DNA from: an uncultured Pelagibacteraceae bacterium
Lineage (GTDB): Bacteria > Pseudomonadota > Alphaproteobacteria > Pelagibacterales > Pelagibacteraceae
Direction: 5' to 3'
Assembly (NCBI GenBank): GCA_902632875.1
Contig: CACPEI010000001.1
Span: forward strand, 3,886 to 67,885
Length of the DNA stretch: 64,000 bases
Below are positions 37,487-46,712 of the stretch, piece by piece. The notes beneath the pieces are model-generated. The model worked only from the letters and a program-made list of their open reading frames with translations. It searched no databases and was not told the DNA's origin. The position numbers were made by a program, and so were the translations under genes. Position 1 is the first letter of the stretch, and every line of letters starts with the position of its first letter.

Positions 37487-38755
37487 CTATGCTGGTTTAT
37501 TCATTGAATTGAAGAACTCAGCATTATTTTTGGTATCCTTTAATTTTGAGCTTATAAATTCAATTGCATCCATCGTTCCCATTGGGGCAATAATTCTCCT
37601 TAGGACATTCATTTTTTGAAGATCATTTTTATCAAAAAGTAATTCTTCTCTTCTAGTCCCTGATTTTGTAATGTCTATTGCAGGATAAATTCTTTTATCC
37701 GCTATTTTTCTATCAAGTACAGTTTCACTATTACCTGTTCCTTTAAATTCCTCAAATATTACCTCATCCATTCTGCTTCCAGTATCAATCAAGGCTGTAG
37801 AAATAATTGTAAGTGATCCACCTTCTTCTATATTTCTCGCAGCACCAAAAAACCTTTTTGGTCTCTGCAAAGCATTAGCATCAACACCACCAGTCAGGAC
37901 TTTACCTGAGCTAGGAATAACAGCATTGTAAGCTCTTCCGAGTCTTGTGATCGAATCTAATAATATAACAACATCCTTTTTATGTTCTGTTAATCTTTTG
38001 GCCTTTTCTATTACCATTTCAGCGACAGCTACGTGACGTTGAGCTGGTTCATCAAAAGTTGAGCTTATAACTTCTCCCTTAACAGTTCGCTGCATATCGG
38101 TCACTTCTTCAGGTCTCTCATCAATTAATAAAACAATTAAATAACATTCAGGATAATTTTTTGCTATTGAGTTGGCTATGCTCTGCAAAATCATAGTTTT
38201 ACCAGCTTTAGGGGGTGAGATAATAATTGATCTTTGACCTTTACCAATAGGGCTTACCAAATCGATAAGTCTTGGGGTTAAATCTTGTTTTTTTTCCGGT
38301 TTTACTTGCTCAACTTCCATAACAAGTTGCTTATCTGGATACAAAGGAGTTAAGTTATCAAATGCAATTTTATGCCTAGACTTATCAGGCTCTTCAAAAT
38401 TTATTTTACTTACCTGCAATAACGCAAAATATCTCTCTCCTTCTTTTGGAGCTCTTACTGGTCCTTCAACAGTATCACCTGTTCTTAATCCAAATTTTCT
38501 AATCTGACTTGGGCTTACATAAATGTCATCTGGACCCGGAAGATAATTTGACTCCATTGCTCTTAAAAAGCCAAAGCCGTCTTGAAGTAATTGAAGCACT
38601 CCTGCGCCAGTAATTTCCTCTTTTTCTGCAACTTTTTTCAAAATTGCAAAAAGTATCTCTTGTTTTCTTAAGGTACTTGCATTTTCAATCCCAAGCTCTT
38701 CTGCTTGAGTAATAAGCTGTTCTGATGATTTAAGTTTTAGTTCTTGGATATTCAT
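37487..38755 (-). CDS. rho: Transcription termination factor Rho
   Basis: Hexameric RNA helicase ending transcription. The N-terminal RNA-binding fold ([24 protein letters not shown]) and the P-loop region [18 protein letters not shown] are intact, with [13 protein letters not shown] following. It has 422 residues. With few intrinsic terminators visible in the window, Rho-dependent termination is probably important here. Its 116-base upstream gap shows no structure I can name. Confidence 0.98.
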   Translation of the reverse strand: MNIQELKLKSSEQLITQAEELGIENASTLRKQEILFAILKKVAEKEEITGAGVLQLLQDGFGFLRAMESNYLPGPDDIYVSPSQIRKFGLRTGDTVEGPVRAPKEGERYFALLQVSKINFEEPDKSRHKIAFDNLTPLYPDKQLVMEVEQVKPEKKQDLTPRLIDLVSPIGKGQRSIIISPPKAGKTMILQSIANSIAKNYPECYLIVLLIDERPEEVTDMQRTVKGEVISSTFDEPAQRHVAVAEMVIEKAKRLTEHKKDVVILLDSITRLGRAYNAVIPSSGKVLTGGVDANALQRPKRFFGAARNIEEGGSLTIISTALIDTGSRMDEVIFEEFKGTGNSETVLDRKIADKRIYPAIDITKSGTRREELLFDKNDLQKMNVLRRIIAPMGTMDAIEFISSKLKDTKNNAEFFNSMNKPA

Positions 38756-38871
38756 GATTGAATTATTAAGGACTTAATAATAGGATAAATATATATACTA
38801 TTACAACTTTTACAAGAGTATTACTAAATTAATTAAAATCCCCAAAAATTAAGACTTTTTATGCGTTTATT

Positions 38872-39400
38872 CTAAAAATTAAGATCTAATTCTCTTGCAA
38901 AATCGTCTACTTTCGACCAATCAGTAAACTCATATGATTGTGAAGTATCCGTAGGGCCATTTGTTAAAAACATTATGAGTTTAATAACATACTTGTCAAA
39001 AAAACCATAATTTGGATAATCTACCTTACCGGCAAATACACCAATTTTACTTGGCTTCCATTTAGAAATTTTTAGAAATTTTTTTATATATGGATTAGTT
39101 TCAGGGGTGTTTTTTTCAGATTTTCTAGCAACTACATTCACCGAAAAAAAAAACACTCTTTTTTTTCTCTAATATATTTTTATTCAAATGAATAAACTTA
39201 TAAAGATTTTTTGAATGTTTGCCGTATCTTATACTTGCTCCAATAATAATTTGATTAAATTTTAATAAATCAAATTTATCTACTTCAGACAAGGGTATAA
39301 TTTTAATCTTATTTGAATTACTGTAAAAATTTGCTAATCGATCACAAATAATTTTAGTTTGACCGTCGGTGCTTGAATAAATAATTAAAGTTTCTGGCAT
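38872..39400 (-). pseudogene. hemG: Protoporphyrinogen oxidase HemG (flavodoxin type), split by one base
   Basis: Two overlapping frames together make a full HemG. The first part (39400 down to about 39150) begins MPETLIIYSSTDGQTKIICD, a flavodoxin FMN-site start, and stops just after a run of ten T (plus-strand A-run 39144-39153). The second continues VNVVARKSEKNTPETNPYIKKF and ends near DWSKVDDFARELDLNF, matching the HemG C-terminus. Removing one T restores one reading frame of about 175 residues. It may be a sequencing error, a true mutation or a slippage-rescued gene. HemG performs the step before ferrochelatase, and hemH is adjacent. Confidence 0.85.
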
Positions 39401-39410
39401 TAATGTAATG

Positions 39411-40523
39411 CTAAGTTTTGTTCATTATTTGTTGAGGCATTTTCTCATAATATTTTTTTTCAAGCTGATATTCTATATCCTCCTTGTCCTGTGCTGATCC
39501 TTCTGCTTGAGTATAAGTGTATTTGGCAAAATCTCTACACCAATTTTTATTTGTGTTAAGACATTCTATAGGATAAATATTTCCACCCAATTCTTTTGCT
39601 TCATTTACTAACTCATGGCCTAACTCATCTGTGGTTTCTAAACAATCTGCTACAAAGCTAGGTGAATAAATCGCAATTTCTTTATTTCCTTCTGATATAA
39701 GCTTTTTTACCACCTCTTCGGTGTAGGGAGTTATCCATTCTTCAGAACCAAAACGACTTTGGAAACTCATCTTGCATTGATTTGGTGATATATTTTTTAA
39801 ATTTTTTGTTATTAAACAAAAAGTTTCGTAACAATGTCTATAATAATCGTCACCTTTGTTTACAATTCTTCTTTTTTGCATTCCATGGAAAGTAATTATC
39901 AAACTATCGATTTTTTTACCTTGCTTACTTAATTCGTCTAATTTGGCATCAACCTGGCTTACAGAGTTATCAATAAATGCGTGGGTTCTATGAAAGTTTG
40001 TTATTACCTCAAATGTTGGAATCTTTACTCTTTTCGATAATTCTTTTCCTAAAGCATCTATACCTGAAGCTATTGTACTTTCGGAATATTGTGGAAACAT
40101 TGGGATAACTAAAAGTTTTGTTGCGCCAATACCTTTCTTTAAATCCTCCTCCCAACTATCATAAACTTCATTGACATATGGAGGTGATAAAAGAAAGGCA
40201 TAATTAACTTCTACATATCCTTCTGGATCAATTTTTTTTAGTTCCTCACTTACACTTTTTGTAAAGTCTCTTGTGTTAGTTATAAGAGGAAAGCTCTTAC
40301 CATCCCAAATTCTAGCGTATAATTTTGCTGATTTTTGTGGTCGAAAAGGCAAAACAAAAAAATTTAAAATTATTTTCCAAAGCCAAGGATTAATATCTAT
40401 AACTCTTGGATCTCCTAAAAAAGCACGTAAATATTTTCTTAAAGCTTTGGTTGTTGGTGCAGAAGGTGAACCGAGTTGAACAAAAACAACTTTTGTTTTT
40501 CTCTTTGGGTGCGAATAATTCAT
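39411..40523 (-). CDS. hemH: Ferrochelatase
   Basis: Inserts Fe2+ into protoporphyrin IX to make haem. VVFVQLGSPSAPTTKALRKYLRAFL at the N-terminus, LIITFHGMQKR with the catalytic His, and YSPSFVADCLETTDELG with the conserved Glu are all visible. It has 370 residues. It lies between hemE (3-base gap) and hemG (10-base gap), so three late haem genes form a run directly beside the predicted origin. Confidence 0.97.
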   Translation of the reverse strand: MNYSHPKRKTKVVFVQLGSPSAPTTKALRKYLRAFLGDPRVIDINPWLWKIILNFFVLPFRPQKSAKLYARIWDGKSFPLITNTRDFTKSVSEELKKIDPEGYVEVNYAFLLSPPYVNEVYDSWEEDLKKGIGATKLLVIPMFPQYSESTIASGIDALGKELSKRVKIPTFEVITNFHRTHAFIDNSVSQVDAKLDELSKQGKKIDSLIITFHGMQKRRIVNKGDDYYRHCYETFCLITKNLKNISPNQCKMSFQSRFGSEEWITPYTEEVVKKLISEGNKEIAIYSPSFVADCLETTDELGHELVNEAKELGGNIYPIECLNTNKNWCRDFAKYTYTQAEGSAQDKEDIEYQLEKKYYEKMPQQIMNKT

Positions 40524-40526
40524 AAC

Positions 40527-41528
40527 TTAATAATCTTTTATTATTTTAACTAAATACTCCATCATATCAGGACTAGTCTCTGGTAAAACACCATGACCTA
40601 AATTAAAGATATATGGATGATCCTTAAAAATATCTAGATATCTTTTTGCCTCCTTTCTTAAATTTTCCTTATCAGTAAGTAAGATTTGGGGTTTCATGCC
40701 TCCTTGAATAGGTATTTTAATATCTTTTGCGATTTGGTTAGGATCTACCTCATAATCAATGCAGATCACATCTGGATTAATGATTTCACAATACTTTTTG
40801 TAATTTTTAATTCCTTTAGGAAAACATATCACTGGTACATTTAATGTTTTAATAAAATTTACTAATGAGAGTGTTGGATTAAAAACATATGTATCTAATT
40901 TTTTATCGTCTAATAATCCTGCCCAACTATCAAAAATTTGAATTATTTCAGCACCATTATTTATTTGATTTTTAATATGAATTTTTAAAAATTTTTCTAA
41001 TATATTTAATGTTTCTTCTATTAAAACATTGTCTTTAAAAAAATCTTTTTCTAAATCGTATTTTGGTGACTTTTTATTCAACATATAAACTAATAATGTC
41101 CACGGTGCTCCAACAAAACCTATCGTGCTCTTATTTTCAGTTAGTTTATTGTTTTGAACTAAATTAATTGCTTTATAAATTGAATTAACTCTTTCAGTAA
41201 AATCATTTTCTGTAATTTTAGATATATGATCTAAATTCAAATCACCAAGAATAGGACCAACATTTTTTATGAATTCAACTTTTTGTTTTAAACCGTAAGG
41301 TAAAATCAGAATGTCAGAAAAAATAATAGCAGCATCTAAATCAAATCTTTTGAGCGGTTGAAGCGTGATTTCAGTTGCTAAGTTAGAGTTTAAACATAAT
41401 TTTATAAAATCTGGGTTAGATTTTCTTATTTTTCTAAATTCTGGTAAATACCTACCTGCTTGTCTCATTATCCAGACAGGATTTAATGAAGTTTTTTTAT
41501 TAATTATTACTTCTTCAATTGGTGTCAT
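40527..41528 (-). CDS. hemE: Uroporphyrinogen decarboxylase
   Basis: Decarboxylates uroporphyrinogen III to coproporphyrinogen III. PVWIMRQAGRYLPEFR and GAPWTLLVYML are family signatures, and GHGVLPETSP near the C-terminus is the final conserved motif. It has 333 residues. Its start faces the 281-base origin gap, as in Caulobacter and Rickettsia. Confidence 0.97.
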   Translation of the reverse strand: MTPIEEVIINKKTSLNPVWIMRQAGRYLPEFRKIRKSNPDFIKLCLNSNLATEITLQPLKRFDLDAAIIFSDILILPYGLKQKVEFIKNVGPILGDLNLDHISKITENDFTERVNSIYKAINLVQNNKLTENKSTIGFVGAPWTLLVYMLNKKSPKYDLEKDFFKDNVLIEETLNILEKFLKIHIKNQINNGAEIIQIFDSWAGLLDDKKLDTYVFNPTLSLVNFIKTLNVPVICFPKGIKNYKKYCEIINPDVICIDYEVDPNQIAKDIKIPIQGGMKPQILLTDKENLRKEAKRYLDIFKDHPYIFNLGHGVLPETSPDMMEYLVKIIKDY

Positions 41529-41809
41529 ATTAATAATTAAATATAATTAGTAGTATTATTAGTATAATCTGTGAATAACGATGATTAAATTTTGTAAACA
41601 TTTTGTAAACATTTTATTAACATTTAGAGCTTATAATTAATTAATTATATATGAAAAATTGTAGCTTATTGACAAATTTTATAAGTCTTAAGAATATAAA
41701 TACACATGTTTATTTTTGTGAATAAAGCTCTTGTTTTACAACAAAAATTTTAAAATGCTTAATAAATCGAATATGATTAAAATAATAAAATTCTACTAAC
41801 TGTTTATAC
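41529..41809. other. oriC: Predicted chromosomal replication origin (oriC)
   Basis: This is the longest gene-free stretch in the window and lies between hemE and ppsR (the Rickettsia RP001 family), the pair that flanks the origin mapped in Caulobacter and noted in Rickettsia. It holds two exact TTATTCACA DnaA boxes on the minus strand (41570-41578 and 41717-41725), an 8/9 match TTATTGACA at 41666-41674 (+), a run of 11-base tandem repeats (41589-41621) and an AT-only segment (41631-41651) that could unwind. Genes run away from it on both sides. parS is 8.3 kb away. I see no coding frame in it. Confidence 0.85.
41589..41621 (+). repeat. Three tandem 11-base repeats inside the predicted origin
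   Basis: ATTTTGTAAAC is repeated exactly at 41589-41599 and 41600-41610, with a third degenerate copy ATTTTATTAAC at 41611-41621. The 11-base period equals about one helical turn, which would place the same face of each copy in register for a bound protein. Confidence 0.75.
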
Positions 41810-42634
41810 ATGAGTAATACATATCAAATTTATCTAATTTCGGACTCGACAGGTGAAACTCTAGACAGAATTTTTACAGCAATTAAAGCTCAGTTTAAAA
41901 ATATAGATTATAAAATTCACACGTATTCTTTTACAAGAACTGAAAACCAAATTTTTAAGATTTTGTCTGATGCAGAGAAACACCTTAATTCAATAATTCT
42001 ATATTCAATTGTTGATAGCAATTTAGCTAAATTTTTAGCTAATACTAGTGAAGATAAAAAAATACCGTGTTTTGGAGTTTTAGGAGATTTAATTTTAAGT
42101 TTTTCGAAATTATTAAATCAAAAAGCATCTCATCAACCAAGTGGTCAGTACGCTTTAAATGATGAATATTATAAAAGAATTGCGGCCATACAATTTACCA
42201 TGAATCATGATGACGGAAATTTAGTTAAGGAATTAAATAAATCTGATATAATTTTATTAGGTGTAAGTCGGACGAGTAAAACTCCCACAGCAATTTATTT
42301 AGCAAACAAAGGCTTTAAAACATCAAACATACCGCTAGTAAATGAAAATTCTATTCCACAAACTCTAAGAGAAAATCCAAAAATGGCTTGTGTGATAGGT
42401 TTAAATACTGAACCAGAAAGACTGGTAGATATAAGAAAAAATAGAATGAATTCATTAAAAGAGACTGAAAATAAATCCTACACAGATATCGAAAATATTA
42501 GAAAAGAGGTTGATCAGGCTAAAAATACTTTTAGAAAATATAATTGGCCAGTGATTGACGTTACTAGAAAGTCTGTAGAAGAAACAGCAGCCTCTGTTAT
42601 AAAAATTTACGAAATATACAAAAGTAATGACTAA
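41810..42634 (+). CDS. ppsR: Pyruvate phosphate dikinase / PEP synthase regulatory protein (DUF299)
   Basis: Bifunctional ADP-dependent kinase and phosphorylase controlling PPDK or PEP synthase. It opens YQIYLISDSTGETLDRI and has the P-loop-like GVSRTSKTPTAIYLA near residue 148 with downstream CVIGLNTEPERL. It has 274 residues. It is the first gene on the right arm from the origin, equivalent to Rickettsia RP001. It overlaps maf by 8 bases. Confidence 0.94.
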   Translation: MSNTYQIYLISDSTGETLDRIFTAIKAQFKNIDYKIHTYSFTRTENQIFKILSDAEKHLNSIILYSIVDSNLAKFLANTSEDKKIPCFGVLGDLILSFSKLLNQKASHQPSGQYALNDEYYKRIAAIQFTMNHDDGNLVKELNKSDIILLGVSRTSKTPTAIYLANKGFKTSNIPLVNENSIPQTLRENPKMACVIGLNTEPERLVDIRKNRMNSLKETENKSYTDIENIRKEVDQAKNTFRKYNWPVIDVTRKSVEETAASVIKIYEIYKSND

Positions 42635-43211
42635 ACTTATTCTTGCTTCAAAGAGTAAAGTTCGTAAAGAAATACTGGATAATAATAATATAATTTCTAG
42701 TGTTGAACCCTCAAATGTGGATGAAGATGTTGTGAAAAAAAGTTTATTAAAAGAAAAAGCTTCACCAGAATTAATTTCAATAAGTTTAGCAGAATTAAAA
42801 GCGAACAAAGTAAGCCAAAAAAAAAATGATGTCTTAGTTCTAGGAGCAGATAGTGTCATCGATTTAGATGGTGAGCTAATTTCAAAACCAGAAAATAGGG
42901 AAGGAGCAATGAAAATTTTAAGAAAATTAAACGGAAAAAGCCATAATTTAATCAGCTCAGTATGTATTTCTAAAAATGGATCTATGATTTGGAAGCATAC
43001 CGATAAAGCCACCTTGACAATGAAAAATATGTCTGAAAACGATCTTAAGGATTATTTAGCAAAAATTTCAGATGATAAATTATTTGCCTATAATGTTTAC
43101 CAGATTGAAGGGGAAGGAAGAAAACTATTTTCAAGTATTGAGGGAGATGAAAATACAATTATGGGTCTTCCAATTATAAAAATAAAAGAATATCTAAGTA
43201 ATTATAATTAA
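42627..43211 (+). CDS. maf: Maf-like nucleoside-triphosphate pyrophosphatase
   Basis: House-cleaning NTP pyrophosphatase. LILASKSKVRKEIL at the N-terminus, VLGADSVIDLDG with the catalytic Asp, and the C-terminal FAYNVYQIEGEG are diagnostic. It has 194 residues, normal. It sits between ppsR and aroE as in other alphaproteobacterial origin regions. Confidence 0.94.
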   Translation: MTKLILASKSKVRKEILDNNNIISSVEPSNVDEDVVKKSLLKEKASPELISISLAELKANKVSQKKNDVLVLGADSVIDLDGELISKPENREGAMKILRKLNGKSHNLISSVCISKNGSMIWKHTDKATLTMKNMSENDLKDYLAKISDDKLFAYNVYQIEGEGRKLFSSIEGDENTIMGLPIIKIKEYLSNYN

Positions 43212-43213
43212 AT

Positions 43214-44005
43214 ATGAAAAAATATTTAGTAATAGGCAATCCTATAGAGCATTCTTTATCACCACAATTACACAATTATTGGATTAAAATTAATAAAATT
43301 AACGCTGTATATGAAAAAAAAAAGATTAATCAAAATGAAATTAAAGACTTAATTCGTGACGTTAAAGACAAAAAAATTTCTGGAATAAATGTTACAGTGC
43401 CCTTTAAACAAGAAGTCATTACATACTTAGATGAGCTAACAGACCAAGCTCAAAAAACACAGTCAGTTAATACAATATACTTAGGGACTAATGGAGTGAT
43501 TGGACATAATACAGATGTTGATGGTTTTGAAAGCAGTCTCAAAGATGAATACGATCCAAAAAATAAAAATATTTTAATATTAGGTGCTGGTGGAGTAGTG
43601 CCATCCATAATTTTTGCACTTAAAAATATGAAAGCTGAAAGTATAACAATAAGTAATAGAACTCGAGAAAAAGCAGAAAATTTAAAAAAAAGTTTTGGAA
43701 ACATAGAAATTGTGAATTGGGGACAAATTACTAATTTCGATATGATTATAAATGCTACTAGTGTTGGATTGAATGCTGAGGACGAAATAAACTTGGATTT
43801 TTCAAAAACTAACAATAAATTTTTTTATGATGTAATATATAATCCAACGGAAACTAATTTTTTAAAGGCCGGCAAAAAGTTTGGAAATAAAATTCTAAAT
43901 GGAAAATTAATGTTTATTTACCAAGCATATTACGCATTCGAAATATGGCACAATGTTTTACCAAAAGTTGACGGTGAAGTTATAAAACTTTTAGACAATG
44001 ATTAA
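43214..44005 (+). CDS. aroE: Shikimate dehydrogenase
   Basis: NADPH-dependent reduction of 3-dehydroshikimate in aromatic amino-acid synthesis. GNPIEHSLSPQLHN and INVTVPFKQEVI (catalytic Lys) in the N-terminal domain, then the dinucleotide loop ILGAGGVVPSI. It has 263 residues. It is 2 bases after maf and overlaps coaE by 8 bases. Confidence 0.96.
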   Translation: MKKYLVIGNPIEHSLSPQLHNYWIKINKINAVYEKKKINQNEIKDLIRDVKDKKISGINVTVPFKQEVITYLDELTDQAQKTQSVNTIYLGTNGVIGHNTDVDGFESSLKDEYDPKNKNILILGAGGVVPSIIFALKNMKAESITISNRTREKAENLKKSFGNIEIVNWGQITNFDMIINATSVGLNAEDEINLDFSKTNNKFFYDVIYNPTETNFLKAGKKFGNKILNGKLMFIYQAYYAFEIWHNVLPKVDGEVIKLLDND

Positions 44006-44570
44006 AATTGGAATTTTAGGCGATATTGGATCTGGCAAAAGTTATGTTGCTCAGAGTTTTGGTTATCCAGTATTTGACGCTGATAGAGAAGTAAGTAAAT
44101 TATATAAAACTGATAAAAAAACTTTTAATAATTTAAAAAAAATCTTACCAGATTATTTTGATAAATTCCCTATAGAAAAAAAGTATGTTTTAGAAGCAAT
44201 TCTCGATAAAAAAGGAAACTTAAAAAAAATTGTAAAAATTATTCATAAGGAGATCAGAAAGAAAATGAATATTTTTTTAAAAAAAAATTCACACAGAAAG
44301 ATTGTGATATTGGATATACCACTTTTATTAGAGAACAAAATTAACAATAAAAATTTTATTCTTATATATGTTCAATCCAAAAAATCTGAAATATTAAAAA
44401 GGTTAAAGAAAAGAAAAAACTTTAATCAAAAACTTTTTCAAAAATTTAAAAAAATTCAACTACCACTTGATTACAAGAAAAAAAAATCAAATTTTATAAT
44501 TAAAAATGACTTTAATAAAGTAACAGTTCAAAAATATGTTAAAGATATCTCCAAAGAAATATTAAGATGA
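43998..44570 (+). CDS. coaE: Dephospho-CoA kinase
   Basis: Last step of coenzyme A synthesis. The P-loop GDIGSGKS is at 7-14, DADREVSKLY follows, and VILDIPLLLENKI is the Walker B-like strand. It has 190 residues and is very lysine-rich, as AT pressure would give. It overlaps dnaQ by 4 bases. Confidence 0.94.
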   Translation: MIKIGILGDIGSGKSYVAQSFGYPVFDADREVSKLYKTDKKTFNNLKKILPDYFDKFPIEKKYVLEAILDKKGNLKKIVKIIHKEIRKKMNIFLKKNSHRKIVILDIPLLLENKINNKNFILIYVQSKKSEILKRLKKRKNFNQKLFQKFKKIQLPLDYKKKKSNFIIKNDFNKVTVQKYVKDISKEILR

Positions 44571-45232
44571 AAGAAATTGTTTTAGACACAGAAACAACTG
44601 GTTTATCTACTAAAGATGGACACAGAATAGTTGAAATTGGTTGCCTAGAATTGGATAATTTGGTACCGACTAAAAAAACTTTTCATTGTTACCTCAACCC
44701 AGAGAGAAAAGTATCTGAAAAGGCTTTAGAGGTTCATGGCTACACTGATGAATTTTTATCTGACAAAAAAAAATTTAATGAAGTCGTTGAAGAATTTTTA
44801 TTGTTTATTAAAGATAAAAGACTTGTCATCCACAATGCAGAATTCGATTTATCTCATTTAAATAACGAACTGAGTTTACTTGGTAAGGATGTTATTAAAA
44901 ATGAAATTGTAGATACATTAATTTTAGCACGTGATAAATTTCCTGGATCATCTATTAGTTTAGATTCTTTATGTAAGCGATTTAGAATTGATAATTCTAA
45001 GAGGACAAAACACACTGCTTTAATAGATTGTGATCTATTATCGAAGGTATATATCAATCTGATTGATCAAAAAGAACCCACCTTGGACTTTCAAAAACAA
45101 GACAATAGTTTAAGTGATATAAATAACTCAAAAGTTTCCTATTTCAAAAAAATTGTTAAGCCCTCAATTGAAGAAATAGAGAGACATAAAGCTTATCTTA
45201 AGACTCATTTAAAAAAAAATTATTTTAATTAA
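44567..45232 (+). CDS. dnaQ: DNA polymerase III epsilon subunit (proofreading exonuclease)
   Basis: 3'-5' proofreading exonuclease. The DEDD-type ExoI motif VLDTETTG (Asp7, Glu9), HNAEFDLSHLN (ExoII) and the HTALIDCDLLSKVY ExoIII region are intact. It has 221 residues. The C-terminal tail (about 175-221) would hold the alpha-subunit contact. Its end overlaps convergent secB by 8 bases. Confidence 0.95.
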   Translation: MKEIVLDTETTGLSTKDGHRIVEIGCLELDNLVPTKKTFHCYLNPERKVSEKALEVHGYTDEFLSDKKKFNEVVEEFLLFIKDKRLVIHNAEFDLSHLNNELSLLGKDVIKNEIVDTLILARDKFPGSSISLDSLCKRFRIDNSKRTKHTALIDCDLLSKVYINLIDQKEPTLDFQKQDNSLSDINNSKVSYFKKIVKPSIEEIERHKAYLKTHLKKNYFN

Positions 45233-45656
45233 ATTTTTCTTTATAAAGTTTATGAAAATCAACTTTTTTTTCTAATTTTATCTCTGGGTGTCCAGAATTA
45301 TGTACTAAATTTAAAAATGTTTTTTCAATTTCAGGATAAATCTTGTCTGGGACATCACACAAAATAATTTTCTCTAAATCTTTTTTATCTTTTATACTTT
45401 CATCAACTTTTATTACACATGCATAAACTATTTCAAAATACGATTTTTTTTGATTAGCTTCCTTGTCCTCAAATTTTAAGGTTATATAAACTTCAATCAG
45501 TTTGTTTTTAAGTGCCTTTGATGTAATATCTATATTTAATTGATATTTTGATATGTGATCTTTGACAAATAAATACGTTTCTATATCAGGAGTTTCACTT
45601 GAAATATCTTTTATATATTTTGCTAGAATTTTAAATTTTTCTGTCATTATCGTCAT
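45225..45656 (-). CDS. secB: Protein-export chaperone SecB
   Basis: Homotetrameric chaperone keeping exported proteins unfolded for SecA. AKYIKDISSETPD, the EIVYACVIKVDE core and the IYPEIEKTFLNLVHNSGHPEIKL stretch match the family. It has 143 residues; the second Met (45647) is an alternative start that would shorten its overlap with fxsA. The dnaQ/secB/fxsA arrangement is typical of alphaproteobacteria. Confidence 0.92.
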   Translation of the reverse strand: MTIMTEKFKILAKYIKDISSETPDIETYLFVKDHISKYQLNIDITSKALKNKLIEVYITLKFEDKEANQKKSYFEIVYACVIKVDESIKDKKDLEKIILCDVPDKIYPEIEKTFLNLVHNSGHPEIKLEKKVDFHKLYKEKFN

Positions 45657-46056
45657 CTATATCTTCGTAAGTACCTTCTATAAAATCATTTTTATTTTCT
45701 TTTTCTCTCTTAAATTTTTTTGAAAAATTATTTAATAGTAATTTTCGAGTTAAAGGAAAAATAAGTAAGAAGCCTATAAAATCAGTTGCAAAACCTGGGA
45801 CAATTAAAAGTAGTGCAGCAAAGGCTAATATAGCTCCAGATATCATCTCATAAGCCGGTATTTCATTTTTTATGAGCTGGGAGAAACCTGATCTTAGGGT
45901 GTTTAACCCTTCGTATCTTGCATAAATTACACCTATTATTGCGGTAATAAATATTAGAGATATTGTATTAAATGCTCCAATTTGAGACCCTATTTTTATA
46001 AATAGATAAATTTCTAATATTGGAACTAAAATTATAGTCAAAATAACTGTGTTCAT
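45631..46056 (-). CDS. fxsA: FxsA-family membrane protein
   Basis: Small inner-membrane protein. Hydrophobic segments at about 3-22, 28-45 and 75-100, including PILEIYLFIKIGSQIG and LLIVPGFATDFIGFLLIFP, define FxsA. It has 141 residues with a charged C-terminal tail. Its role is poorly known; in Escherichia coli it counters phage exclusion. It is divergent from the Tim44-like gene with 59 bases between starts. Confidence 0.9.
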   Translation of the reverse strand: MNTVILTIILVPILEIYLFIKIGSQIGAFNTISLIFITAIIGVIYARYEGLNTLRSGFSQLIKNEIPAYEMISGAILAFAALLLIVPGFATDFIGFLLIFPLTRKLLLNNFSKKFKREKENKNDFIEGTYEDIDDDNDRKI

Positions 46057-46115
46057 TTGTCTTTAATGTAATTGTTAGTTGAAATTATTCAACATAGTAA
46101 TTAGATTAATATTAT

Positions 46116-46712
46116 ATGAGTTATAGTTTTGAATACATTGACATAATACTTCTTGCGATGATTGCGGGTTTTATTTTTCTAAGATTAAGAGGTATCTTGG
46201 GCAAAAGAACTGGTTACGAGGGCAAAACTAATCCACAGTTTCAAGAAATAATTGAAAAAATAAACACTGATGTCAAAGAGAAATTAAACGACAACTTTGA
46301 TGAAACTGCTCAAAAGGAATTTTTAAAAGGAGCAAAGATTGCTTATGAAACTATAATAACAGACTTTAGTGACGATGATAACAAACTTATAAAAAGTAAA
46401 CCACTATTGAGCAAAAAAATTTATGACCAATTTAACCAAGCACTTAAAGAGAGAAGTGACAGAGGACACTATGCGGAAATCACTTTCATAGGAGTAAACT
46501 CTGCAGATGTAAAAGAACATAAAAAAACGAATAGTATTTTGAAAGTCACAGTAGATTTTGTGGGTGAGGTTATTACTTGTATAAAAGATAAAGATAAAAA
46601 GATTATATCTGGTGATCCTGAAAAAATTAAAAAAATTTATGATACCTGGGTTTTTTCAAGAGATATGAGGTCAACAAATCCAAACTGGCAGTTGGTGGAT
46701 ATTTTAACCTAA
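46116..46712 (+). CDS. Tim44/TimA-like domain protein
   Basis: A single N-terminal membrane segment (about 7-26, DIILLAMIAGFIFLRLRGILG) is followed by a Tim44-like domain (about 70-198), including AEITFIGVNSADVKEHKK and the closing DMRSTNPNWQLVDI. It resembles the bacterial relatives of the mitochondrial import motor subunit Tim44. The order fxsA, timA, (mltA), smr is typical; mltA is missing here. Confidence 0.88.
   Translation: MSYSFEYIDIILLAMIAGFIFLRLRGILGKRTGYEGKTNPQFQEIIEKINTDVKEKLNDNFDETAQKEFLKGAKIAYETIITDFSDDDNKLIKSKPLLSKKIYDQFNQALKERSDRGHYAEITFIGVNSADVKEHKKTNSILKVTVDFVGEVITCIKDKDKKIISGDPEKIKKIYDTWVFSRDMRSTNPNWQLVDILT

Noticed and set aside
42455..43012. 185-codon antisense frame across ppsR and maf
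   Set aside because: Covers parts of two certain genes, rich in Phe/Leu/Ser from A-rich codons on the other strand; no domain.
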